A DNA stretch of 7,985 bases from Victivallales bacterium. GTDB lineage: Bacteria; Verrucomicrobiota; Lentisphaeria; Oligosphaerales; Oligosphaeraceae. A program made the position numbers and the translations under genes. Shown here piece by piece: positions 1 through 5,619 of this stretch (positions are counted from its first letter, which is position 1; every line of letters starts with the position of its first letter). The stretch spans positions 1 through 7,985 of the forward strand of contig JAGCSE010000006.1 in assembly GCA_017964325.1 (NCBI GenBank), given 5' to 3'. The notes beneath the pieces are model-generated. The model was not told where the DNA came from. It was given only the letters and a program-made list of their open reading frames with translations, and did not search any database.

Positions 1-887
1 CCGAGTGCGGGCCATTCGGGCTTCACGTTCAGGATGCGGCCATGGCCGGAACTGCCGATACGGACATAGCAATTGCTTGTGAAATCAAGAAAACCGCGTG
101 TGCCCCAGATGCGCTTGGAATGTGTGTCGCAAGAACTTGCACCGAGGAGATTGCGAACGACACCGCCGTTGCTCATGTGGATGAGCGACGCGCCGATACG
201 TGCGCCGCCTTTCGTCGGAATGAAGCCTGGCAGTGGCTCTTTAATTTCGTAGGCGACGACACTTTCTGGCCGCAGGCCCGTGATTTGCATGACGGGGCCG
301 AGCGAATGCGTGTTGTAGTGTTGCGAATGATACCATGAACGCCAGTTGTGCGCCTCGTAGCCGGGGATGACGGGAACGCCGTCGATGTAGGTGTAGCTGA
401 GGGAACGGCAGTCGTGGTTATAGTCGTATTCCGCGTATGTGAAATCGCCGAAAATGCCTTGCTGCCAAAGCTTTTTGGCGTATTGGTTCACCTTCATGAA
501 CGGATAGTTTTCAAGAAGATTGTAGACTTTGCCGGACTTTTCGACGGCTTCGACAAGCTGGACACCTTCACCGGGCGTGAAGAAAGACGTGACTTCGCAC
601 ATGACATGCTTTCCTGCATTCAACGCCTTGATGCAGTCTTTTGCGTGGGCGGGGAACCATGTGGCGACGAGCACGGCGTCGATGTCGGACGCGAGGAATT
701 CATCTTCATTGTCCGTCACGAAAGCGTTCGGAAGGTTTTTCTGGAAACGCTCGCGCATGTGAAGATTGTAGTCGCAACCAGCGACGACATCAATGTTTAG
801 CGCGTTAGCGCAGGAAATGAACGAGCTGCCGCGACCGAGGCCCCAGATACCGAGTTTGATGCGTTTGTCCGTGTTGAAGATACTCAT
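1..887 (-). CDS. Gfo/Idh/MocA family NAD(P)-binding protein, 3' end cut by the window edge
   Basis: Reading the minus strand from ATG at 887 gives 295 open codons with no stop before the edge, so the C-terminus is missing. The N-terminal Rossmann fold shows GLGRG at about residues 16-20 after a beta strand (KLGIW). A following strand ends VVAGCD, and VLVATW plus the GKHV turn lead to the dinucleotide-site loop. That loop reads CEVT (residues 97-100) where typical members have EKP. The C-terminal alpha/beta domain carries YNHD (156-159), HNWR (180-183) and YNTHSLGP (191-198), resembling the YPTHGLGP region I recall from GH109. The start is supported by AAAGGAG at 894-900, which overlaps the stop codon of the upstream xylanase gene; the two genes are 11 nt apart and surely co-transcribed. 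No signal peptide is seen, so it is probably cytoplasmic. The family is clear. The substrate, and whether it is a dehydrogenase or an NAD-dependent glycosidase, are not. Confidence 0.9.
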   Translation of the reverse strand, partial: MSIFNTDKRIKLGIWGLGRGSSFISCANALNIDVVAGCDYNLHMRERFQKNLPNAFVTDNEDEFLASDIDAVLVATWFPAHAKDCIKALNAGKHVMCEVTSFFTPGEGVQLVEAVEKSGKVYNLLENYPFMKVNQYAKKLWQQGIFGDFTYAEYDYNHDCRSLSYTYIDGVPVIPGYEAHNWRSWYHSQHYNTHSLGPVMQITGLRPESVVAYEIKEPLPGFIPTKGGARIGASLIHMSNGGVVRNLLGASSCDTHSKRIWGTRGFLDFTSNCYVRIGSSGHGRILNVKPEWPAL

Positions 888-898
888 TTTTTACTCCT

Positions 899-2365
899 TT
901 AGTTTAGTGTGACAGTCTCACTGCATTCATTGTTATGTGCGTCAAGCCATGTGAGCTTGTAGTTGCCGCGGAAGCCACGGAATGTGACATTGCCGTCCGC
1001 GTCGGCTTTCACGCATGTATTGGTGCGCCATTCATGGTTGATGAGGTCGTTCATGGCGAAATACGCGGGTTTCGGCTCCATGTTGCGGGAGAAGAGGCCG
1101 GAGACGGACGGTTCGCCGGGAGCGCCGCAGTCGTCGACGACGTTCCACCATGTGATGCCCATCATTGGCTTCAGGCTGAACCACAGGCGGTAGAGGTTGC
1201 GGGTGATGACGGCCTGGATGGCCTGCCCGCGTTCGTCGTTGTTGGGGGCGGTGATGGTGATTTCGCTCAGATGGATGGGCAGGCCGGCCTTCTCAAGACG
1301 GCTGAATTTTTCATAGACGACGGACGGCGATTCGGTTTCCGTCTTGCCGTCCGCGATGTCCAGGCATGTCTGCGGCTTGAAGAGATGCATCTGTGCACCC
1401 ATGATGTCGATTTTGCATTTGCGTTGCAGAAGATCCTGGACCTGATTGAGATACGCGTCCGTCATGTTATAGTCGTTGATGTTGAGTTTCGCCTTGGCGG
1501 GGAAGACGCTTTCGGCGATCTTGAAGGCGCGGAACGTGTAGTCGCCGGGCATGGGGCCGTATGTGCTCTTGCAGATGCGGGAGCCTGGAACCATGAGGCC
1601 TTTGCCGTAGTCCGTGGCGCTTTCGTTGACGACGTCCCAACTGTCGATCTTGTCGCCGTAGCGGAGGGCGATTTCGATGATATGGCGGGCGACGACGGCG
1701 TTGAGGCGTGTCGTGAATTCTGGGAAGCGGTCTGCGAATTCATCGGCGGTCATATCTTCGAAACATGGCGCCAAGGCGTTGCCGGCAAGGCGGTTGTTCT
1801 GTGGATTGCGATCGAGCTTGGCGTGTTTTAAGACATCGAATGGAACGCTGTTCATCAGCCAGTCCGGATACTGCCATGTGTTGTTTCCCCAGACAATCGT
1901 ATGTCCGTGCAGGCGAATGCCTTTTGAAAGGCAAAAATCGACGACTGGATCGACGGCGGGGCGGCGCCAGTGGGGCTGCTGTTTGGGATTTGGACAGTTG
2001 TTCCAGAAGGCCGCCGTGTCACGGAAGGCCGGTTCGAAGCGCGGCTGGCCTTCAATGAATTCGAGCGTTTTCCAGTAGAATGCTATGGTGGCGGAATTAA
2101 AGAGAGTGCCGTAGAGATTGCGGTATTTGGCATTGCGTTCGTCTGTTCCAAGTTGGTCGAAATTGAAGATATGGGCGCCGAAGATGAACGACGATGATGT
2201 TTGTTCGATTTTGACGTCCGCTCCTTTTGGGGCTTGTGTCTTAAAGACGCCGTCCGCCTTGCGGTTTGCTTCGATATCACGGTCGATTTTGGCTTGGACT
2301 TCGTCGTTCCAACGATTCCAGTAGCCTTGTGACATCGCCTTTTTCCAATCTGCCATGGTTGACAT
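899..2365 (-). CDS. Cytoplasmic GH10 endo-1,4-beta-xylanase-like glycoside hydrolase
   Basis: This retaining hydrolase is expected to cut internal beta-1,4 bonds in xylan or xylo-oligosaccharides. GH10 landmarks, numbered from the chosen start: the substrate-site FYWKTLEF near 96-103; LHGHTIVWG near 152-160 (the family's RGHTLVWH); WDVVNE with acid/base Glu248; IHLSE with nucleophile Glu368; and GITWWNVVDD near 403-412. An N-terminal segment of about 60 residues precedes the barrel. A short C-terminal beta segment (DGNVTFRGFRGNYKLTW) follows it. Translation probably starts at ATG 2365, because AAGGAG at 2372-2377 lies 6 nt upstream. An in-frame ATG at 2386 would add seven residues but has no good ribosome site. 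The product is about 488 residues, with no signal peptide, lipobox or transmembrane segment. It therefore probably acts in the cytoplasm on imported oligosaccharides. The Gfo/Idh/MocA gene follows directly. Specificity for xylan is family inference. Confidence 0.92.
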   Translation of the reverse strand: MSTMADWKKAMSQGYWNRWNDEVQAKIDRDIEANRKADGVFKTQAPKGADVKIEQTSSSFIFGAHIFNFDQLGTDERNAKYRNLYGTLFNSATIAFYWKTLEFIEGQPRFEPAFRDTAAFWNNCPNPKQQPHWRRPAVDPVVDFCLSKGIRLHGHTIVWGNNTWQYPDWLMNSVPFDVLKHAKLDRNPQNNRLAGNALAPCFEDMTADEFADRFPEFTTRLNAVVARHIIEIALRYGDKIDSWDVVNESATDYGKGLMVPGSRICKSTYGPMPGDYTFRAFKIAESVFPAKAKLNINDYNMTDAYLNQVQDLLQRKCKIDIMGAQMHLFKPQTCLDIADGKTETESPSVVYEKFSRLEKAGLPIHLSEITITAPNNDERGQAIQAVITRNLYRLWFSLKPMMGITWWNVVDDCGAPGEPSVSGLFSRNMEPKPAYFAMNDLINHEWRTNTCVKADADGNVTFRGFRGNYKLTWLDAHNNECSETVTLN

Positions 2366-2371
2366 GTCATG

Positions 2372-2377
2372 CTCCTT
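2372..2377 (-). promoter_or_regulatory. Ribosome binding site that fixes the GH10 start
   Basis: The minus strand reads AAGGAG, then 6 nt, then ATG at 2365. It lies inside the longer in-frame reading that begins at ATG 2386, which itself has only AT-rich sequence upstream. This makes 2365 the better start. Confidence 0.75.
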
Positions 2378-2414
2378 GATAGTCATTGAGATATTTTAGA
2401 ATGAAAATATAAAT

Positions 2415-2442
2415 AATGTATAATGGACATGGCGGGAATCAA
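2415..2442 (-). promoter_or_regulatory. Possible promoter for the GH10-Gfo/Idh/MocA unit (weak)
   Basis: On the minus strand TTGATT (2437-2442) and TACATT (2415-2420) are separated by 16 nt, about 50 nt upstream of the GH10 start. Both boxes match the sigma70 consensus only 4 of 6. The region is AT-rich and other -10-like hexamers are present, so the exact choice is uncertain. Confidence 0.3.
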
Positions 2443-2453
2443 GGCGGCTGCTC

Positions 2454-2482
2454 TTGACAATCGGCGTTTTGATGATTAGACT
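2454..2482 (+). promoter_or_regulatory. Sigma70-type promoter for the second Gfo/Idh/MocA gene
   Basis: A perfect -35 box TTGACA (2454-2459) is followed after 17 nt by TAGACT (2477-2482), which matches the -10 consensus at 4 of 6 positions. Transcription would begin near 2489, about 25 nt before the leader ORF and about 64 nt before the main gene. The spacing and position fit well. Confidence 0.6.
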
Positions 2483-2514
2483 AAAGAAAGGCGGGAAAGA
2501 AGGGGAGTTCTTGC

Positions 2515-2556
2515 ATGAAGAGTTTGCATGACATATTGAACAAGGAGTTCGCATGA
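2515..2556 (+). CDS. Putative 13-codon leader ORF coupled to the downstream gene
   Basis: ATG at 2515 opens a 13-residue reading frame (MKSLHDILNKEFA) that ends with TGA at 2554-2556. That stop overlaps the ATG of the following Gfo/Idh/MocA gene (2553-2555) in an ATGA arrangement. It has its own ribosome site, AGGGGAG at 2501-2507, 7 nt before the ATG. The downstream gene's AAGGAG (2542-2547) lies inside the leader's last codons. This is the classic geometry for translational coupling. The peptide has no run of a single amino acid that would suggest attenuation. The frame is short enough to arise by chance, so the peptide itself may be unimportant; the overlapping stop/start is the notable part. 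Confidence 0.4.
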   Translation: MKSLHDILNKEFA

Positions 2557-3788
2557 GAAGAAAAGTCAGTATTTGTTTTATCGGCTGCGGGCAGTTCTGC
2601 CGTTGTTTCGTGCCGTTGTTCAAGAAGCATCCCGATGTGGAATATGTCGCCGTATGCGATTTGATTCCGGAAAAGGCGCAGGAATACCAGAAACTGTTCG
2701 ATGTGCCGATTGTGCCGACGTTTGAAGACGCGATTTCGGATCCGAAATTCAACGCCGTCGCCATCTTCGTGCAGCGCCATCTTCATGGGCCGCTGGTCAT
2801 TCAGGCCTTGAAGGCGGGAAAGAACGTCTATAGTGCCGTGCCCGTAGCCAGCAAGATAGAGGAAATCTTTGAAATCGAACGACTTGTGAGAAAGACTGGT
2901 TTGACGTATTCCATGGGCGAGACGGGTTATTACCGTGCATGCGCCGTTTTCTGCCGTGAAAAAATGGCCTCAGGCGAGATGGGCGATTTCGTCTATGGCG
3001 AGGCGCAGTACAACCACGATCAGCGTCATTTCCACTACGAACATGAAGGGCCGAACTGGCGGCAGGTCGCGGGCATTCCGCCGATGCTGTATCCGACGCA
3101 TTCCACGTCCATGATTCTCGGCTGCCTGCCGCATATCTATGCGACGAAGGTCTGCGGCTTCGGCTATCGTGAGAAATATCTGACGGATATTTTCGGGGAG
3201 AACGGCGTGAATCTGTGGAACAACCCGTTCTCAAATACGGCGATGCTTTGCCAGCTGTCCAACGGCGGCGTGGCGCGAATCAGTGAAAACCGCCGTCTGG
3301 CGTTCGCGGGGCCGAACTCCTATATTTCACAGTTCTATGGTTCGGAAGGATGCTACGAATTTGCCGTTTCGCACCATTACTTTTCGCATTGGAGCAAGGA
3401 AGACCGCAAGAAGCTGATCATGGAAGAAGTGACGAAGGAGCTTCTTCCTGAAAGTGTTACGGCAGTTTTGAACGAACCCGACACGCCGCAGCGGATCAGC
3501 GACGGCATGGGCTTCTGGGAGAGTTCGCCGCGGCAGCATACAGAACGGATTCCGATTGAAATCCGCAATGATCGCAATGGCCATAACGGCTGCCATCATT
3601 TCATGGTTGATGATTTCTGCCAGGCGATGGCGACGGGACTGTTGTCGCCGACGAACATCTGGCAGGCGGCCCGTTTCAACTTGCCGGGGCTGGTGGCGCA
3701 TCAGTCCGCGCTGCAGGGTGGCATCTTAATGGACGTTCCAGATTTGGGAGAACCGCCGGCGGATTGGCCCGTGCTGAAATTGGATTGA
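2553..3788 (+). CDS. Gfo/Idh/MocA family NAD(P)-binding protein, complete
   Basis: This 411-residue protein has an N-terminal Rossmann fold (CFIGCGQF at 8-15; strand ending VAVCD at 32-36) and a C-terminal alpha/beta domain. The usual EKP dinucleotide/catalytic loop reads AVP at 95-97, so the conserved lysine is absent. Other visible motifs are GETGYY (122-127), YNHD (153-156), PNWR (167-170) and YPTHS (180-184). YNHD, NWR and the YxTHS region recur in the partial paralogue at 1-887, so the two belong to one clade. YPTH is also what I recall in GH109 alpha-N-acetylgalactosaminidases, which use NAD to cleave glycosides. AAGGAG at 2542-2547 supports the start. No signal peptide is present. It is transcribed divergently from the GH10 unit and ends at a strong hairpin. 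Likely role: oxidation/epimerisation of a sugar, or NAD-dependent glycoside cleavage; the substrate is unknown. Confidence 0.9.
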   Translation: MRRKVSICFIGCGQFCRCFVPLFKKHPDVEYVAVCDLIPEKAQEYQKLFDVPIVPTFEDAISDPKFNAVAIFVQRHLHGPLVIQALKAGKNVYSAVPVASKIEEIFEIERLVRKTGLTYSMGETGYYRACAVFCREKMASGEMGDFVYGEAQYNHDQRHFHYEHEGPNWRQVAGIPPMLYPTHSTSMILGCLPHIYATKVCGFGYREKYLTDIFGENGVNLWNNPFSNTAMLCQLSNGGVARISENRRLAFAGPNSYISQFYGSEGCYEFAVSHHYFSHWSKEDRKKLIMEEVTKELLPESVTAVLNEPDTPQRISDGMGFWESSPRQHTERIPIEIRNDRNGHNGCHHFMVDDFCQAMATGLLSPTNIWQAARFNLPGLVAHQSALQGGILMDVPDLGEPPADWPVLKLD

Positions 3789-3802
3789 TAGTCGATTATG
3801 CT

Positions 3803-3826
3803 GGCCCTGCGGAGGCAGGGCCTTTT
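3803..3826 (+). terminator. Rho-independent terminator after the second Gfo/Idh/MocA gene
   Basis: A perfect 8-bp GC-rich stem (GGCCCTGC / GCAGGGCC) closes a 4-nt loop (GGAG) and is followed by TTTT. It lies 14 nt after the TGA stop. On the opposite strand the hairpin also follows the U32-like gene's stop closely but lacks a U-tract, so termination in that direction would be weaker. Confidence 0.85.
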
Positions 3827-3828
3827 CG

Positions 3829-4863
3829 TCATTTCACCACTTGCTTGAAAATGGCTGCGCAACGTCCGCAGTGGATGCAGTTTTGGGCGCAGGCGGCACC
3901 GATGCCGCTTGTCGCCCAGTCGTTCGGGAAGGATTTGTTGTCGATGACAAGCGGGGCGAAGAGGGCGGAATGGACGGGATCCAGAAGATCGAGCAGGTTG
4001 CCGTCGTAGTTTCGTGAAGCGTAGGCGGCGACGATTTTCGTCGGATTGGCGATGCGTCGCGTGGCGAGTTTGCAGAAGGAGACGTATGGCTCCCAAAGAT
4101 ATGCGTCTTCAGGGCGGATCCATGTGGCGCGAAGGATGTCTTCAAAGGCGTGGTCGATTCCGAAATGCTTTTGGCAGAGCATGAAGGAGAAGTCGAAATC
4201 TTTTGCGGAAATGGCTTGTTTGGCGCGATTATGGCCGTGGATATTGTCGTGGAATGTTTGGAAAGGGCATTCGCGGATGCAACCGCTGTTCAGCTGGATG
4301 CCGATGCGTTTGCCGTTCTGCGCCGCCCATTGGGCGGTTTGTTTGACAAATTCCAGATCGCGGTGATGTTCGCGTGAAAGATAGAATTCATCGAAGATAT
4401 CCGCCACGGATTCGAAGCCAATCGTGCCGTGGGCGCGTATGTTGACGGATGCGCGGACTTTGACGGAGGGGAAATTCCGCTTGATGATAGTTGCGATGAA
4501 AGGCGATGTTGTGGTGACAATGTCTGGAAACAGTCCGTCTTTGTCCATTTCCGTGAGGACGTTTTTAATCAGATCGGCCAATTCATGGCTGACGGCCTGC
4601 TCGCCATAGCAGTTGCAGTTGAAGAGCGTGTCAAGTTTTAGGCCATTTTGGCGTGCCCATGACAGGTCTGTGACAAGTCGTTCACGGAGTTCCGGTGTGA
4701 AATCTGGGGCAGGGCGGCAGGAAAGGACGCCTGGCCAAGCGAAAAAAACTTCATCGATGCGATGCAACCAAGAGTTGCAGGCATGGATGAAGTCTTCATT
4801 TAGAAAATGCCCGACGGCAAGATTCTTCCCTGGCGGGCATTGTTTGGATTCAGTTTTTTCCAC
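3829..4863 (-). CDS. U32-like TIM-barrel protein with cysteine clusters
   Basis: The 344-residue product resembles the broad U32 'peptidase' group from memory of its pattern. The signature stretches are KVRASVNIRAHGTIGF, then YLSREHHRDLEF (161-172), NSGCIRECPFQTFHDN (192-207), WIRPED (248-253), FCKLATRR (263-270) and YDGNLLDLL (286-294). Several U32 relatives bind a 4Fe-4S cluster. Here C195, C199, C230 and C264 lie in the conserved region, and a second cluster C-x3-C-x2-C-x2-C occupies 325-335 near the C-terminus. No signal peptide or membrane segment is seen. The start is GTG at 4863, with no Shine-Dalgarno sequence. No ATG, GTG or TTG lies between it and an upstream in-frame stop, and recognisable family sequence begins near residue 14. 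The transposase gene ends 17 nt upstream on the same strand and may drive its transcription. U32 membership is probable; function is unknown. Confidence 0.6.
   Translation of the reverse strand: MEKTESKQCPPGKNLAVGHFLNEDFIHACNSWLHRIDEVFFAWPGVLSCRPAPDFTPELRERLVTDLSWARQNGLKLDTLFNCNCYGEQAVSHELADLIKNVLTEMDKDGLFPDIVTTTSPFIATIIKRNFPSVKVRASVNIRAHGTIGFESVADIFDEFYLSREHHRDLEFVKQTAQWAAQNGKRIGIQLNSGCIRECPFQTFHDNIHGHNRAKQAISAKDFDFSFMLCQKHFGIDHAFEDILRATWIRPEDAYLWEPYVSFCKLATRRIANPTKIVAAYASRNYDGNLLDLLDPVHSALFAPLVIDNKSFPNDWATSGIGAACAQNCIHCGRCAAIFKQVVK
4806..4841. other. Perfect 8-bp stem-loop overlapping the 5' end of the U32-like gene
   Basis: AATGCCCG at 4806-4813 pairs perfectly with CGGGCATT at 4834-4841, leaving a 20-nt loop that can form a further inner stem (GG..AAG / CTT..CC). 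On the minus strand the stem is followed by TTTTC. It starts 40 nt past the TnpA stop codon. It could be a subterminal hairpin of an IS200/IS605 right end, a terminator for tnpA, or a chance consequence of coding. Confidence 0.45.
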
Positions 4864-4880
4864 GAAAGCAGAAATCTGGA

Positions 4881-5294
4881 TTAATGGTTCTTCTGGTCTT
4901 CAACGAAGGTTTCGATATCCTTGAGGGAGACGTTGCCGACGCTGGCGACGAAATAGCTTCTGGTCCAGAGCGTGGGGAGGCGGGATTTGAGTTCGGGGAA
5001 TTTCTCGCGCAGGACGTGGGACGTATAGGCCTTGATCTTGCCGATGATGGAGCAGACGCTGAAATCGGGGGAGATTTCGAGGCGGAGGTGGACATGGTCG
5101 CTCATGACTTCGGCGGCGTAGAGCTTGTAACCGAATTCTTGCTGTTTGTCTTCCAAAAGTTTGGCGAGGCATTCATCCACGCCGTTGGTGAGGACTTTCC
5201 GCCGATATTTCGGGCAGAAAATGACGTGGTACTGGCAGCTGTAGCGGACGTTGTTGACGTACTGGTACTCTTTGGGCTGATTGATGATGTCCAT
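4881..5294 (-). CDS. tnpA: IS200/IS605-type Y1 HUH transposase TnpA, catalytic tyrosine replaced by phenylalanine
   Basis: The 137-residue protein matches TnpA of IS200/IS605, which moves single-stranded DNA through a 5'-phosphotyrosine intermediate. Recognisable parts: YSCQYHVIFCPKYRRKVL (18-35), the HUH motif DHVHLRLE with His67 and His69, GKIKAYTS (85-92), LPTLWTRSYFVASVGNVS (106-123) and the final helix DIETFVEDQ (126-134). In active relatives that helix reads like KQYIENQ, with the nucleophilic tyrosine. Here the position is Phe130, codon TTC, one base from TAC. Tyr114 aligns outside the active-site helix. The rest of the frame is intact and the length is near the family norm, with a short C-terminal tail. 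No good Shine-Dalgarno sequence precedes ATG 5294, which is common for this family. Strand transfer is predicted to be lost, though DNA binding may remain. Confidence 0.9.
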   Translation of the reverse strand: MDIINQPKEYQYVNNVRYSCQYHVIFCPKYRRKVLTNGVDECLAKLLEDKQQEFGYKLYAAEVMSDHVHLRLEISPDFSVCSIIGKIKAYTSHVLREKFPELKSRLPTLWTRSYFVASVGNVSLKDIETFVEDQKNH

Positions 5295-5546
5295 GGTGTT
5301 TGTTCTTGGTTAATTGTTTTTCATACCCTGATAAAAGAATAAAAAAATGTCATATTGAATAAATTAAACTAAAAAAAAAAAAAATCCAATCCAAAAAATT
5401 AAAAAATAGTAAGTTTAGGCTGATAAAGTTAATTTTTTTTGACAAAAAAGCAAAAAAATCATCTTTTTGGAGGATAGCAAGACATTTTGTCACTTTTTTT
5501 GAGATATCATGGGCAGTCATCTGATTTGATGGATAAGTCGGTGCGC
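5295..5546. other. AT-rich gene-free spacer with homopolymer tracts
   Basis: I find no gene here. The stretch from about 5330 to 5510 is strongly AT-rich and carries A/T runs, including A14 at 5371-5384, T8 followed by GACA and A6 near 5433-5450, and a T7 near 5503-5509. A small GACA/TGTC hairpin near 5491-5501 precedes the T7 run and could act as a weak plus-strand terminator. The region separates the minus-strand TnpA gene from the plus-strand UroD-like gene. It must hold the TnpA promoter, which I cannot pick with confidence. Confidence 0.6.
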
Positions 5547-5567
5547 ATAATTGACAATGCCAATTAT
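5547..5567. promoter_or_regulatory. Inverted repeat, candidate operator over the UroD-like promoter
   Basis: ATAATTG (5547-5553) and CAATTAT (5561-5567) are perfect inverted repeats with a 7-nt spacer. Together they cover the -35 box at 5551-5556 and extend into the -35/-10 spacer. A bound dimer would block RNA polymerase, so this is a plausible repressor site for the UroD-like/alpha-galactosidase unit. The regulator is not in the window. AT-rich sequence makes chance repeats more likely. Confidence 0.4.
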
Positions 5568-5578
5568 ATTAATATAAG
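5551..5578 (+). promoter_or_regulatory. Sigma70-type promoter for the UroD-like/alpha-galactosidase unit
   Basis: TTGACA (5551-5556) matches the -35 consensus perfectly. After 16 nt comes TATAAG (5573-5578), 5 of 6 for the -10 box. It lies about 40 nt before the ATG at 5620, giving a short untranslated leader. Confidence 0.6.
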
Positions 5579-5606
5579 GAAAAGAACAATCAGGCATTAA
5601 CAGCAT

Positions 5607-5612
5607 GGAGGT
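5607..5612 (+). promoter_or_regulatory. Ribosome binding site that fixes the UroD-like start
   Basis: GGAGGT ends 7 nt before ATG 5620. The longer in-frame reading would start at ATG 5605, whose last base is the first base of this Shine-Dalgarno sequence. The shorter start also restores the family's usual MTPRER N-terminus. Confidence 0.85.
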
Positions 5613-5619
5613 ATGGCAG

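Larger units (their letters stand above)
4806..5340 (-). mobile_element. IS200/IS605-family insertion, approximate extent, possibly degenerate
   Basis: The element is inferred from the TnpA gene. Its ends are not certain. The right limit given here is the stem-loop downstream of the gene. The other limit is the change to AT-rich sequence upstream of it. There is no tnpB, and I found no convincing left-end hairpin. IS200/IS605 elements have no terminal inverted repeats or target duplications, so boundaries need comparison with an empty site or another copy. Confidence 0.35.

Noticed and set aside
348..800. Plus-strand frame of 150 codons near the left edge
   Set aside because: It lies opposite the Gfo/Idh/MocA gene that reads open across the whole of 1-887, and has no ribosome site or domain.
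935..1831. Long plus-strand reading frame (298 codons) opposite the GH10 gene
   Set aside because: It is antisense to a gene with clear catalytic motifs, has no ribosome site, and its composition (rich in Val, Asp, Gly, Ala) is what GC-biased codons give on the opposite strand.
2396..2786. Minus-strand frames across the divergent intergenic region
   Set aside because: They overlap the promoter, leader and 5' end of the plus-strand Gfo/Idh/MocA gene and show no family features.
4881..5294. TnpA as a REP-associated (RAYT) domesticated transposase
   Set aside because: The protein has the short IS200-type architecture, and I see no REP-like palindromes flanking it.
5439..5444. TTGACA hexamer in the AT-rich spacer as a second promoter
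   Set aside because: No -10-like hexamer occurs at 15-19 nt downstream; it sits within a T8/A6 tract and is probably chance.
5330..5510. CRISPR array, tRNA or other structured RNA in the gene-free spacer
   Set aside because: There are no regularly spaced repeats, no cloverleaf-like arms and no conserved riboswitch core visible; the sequence is mostly A/T runs.
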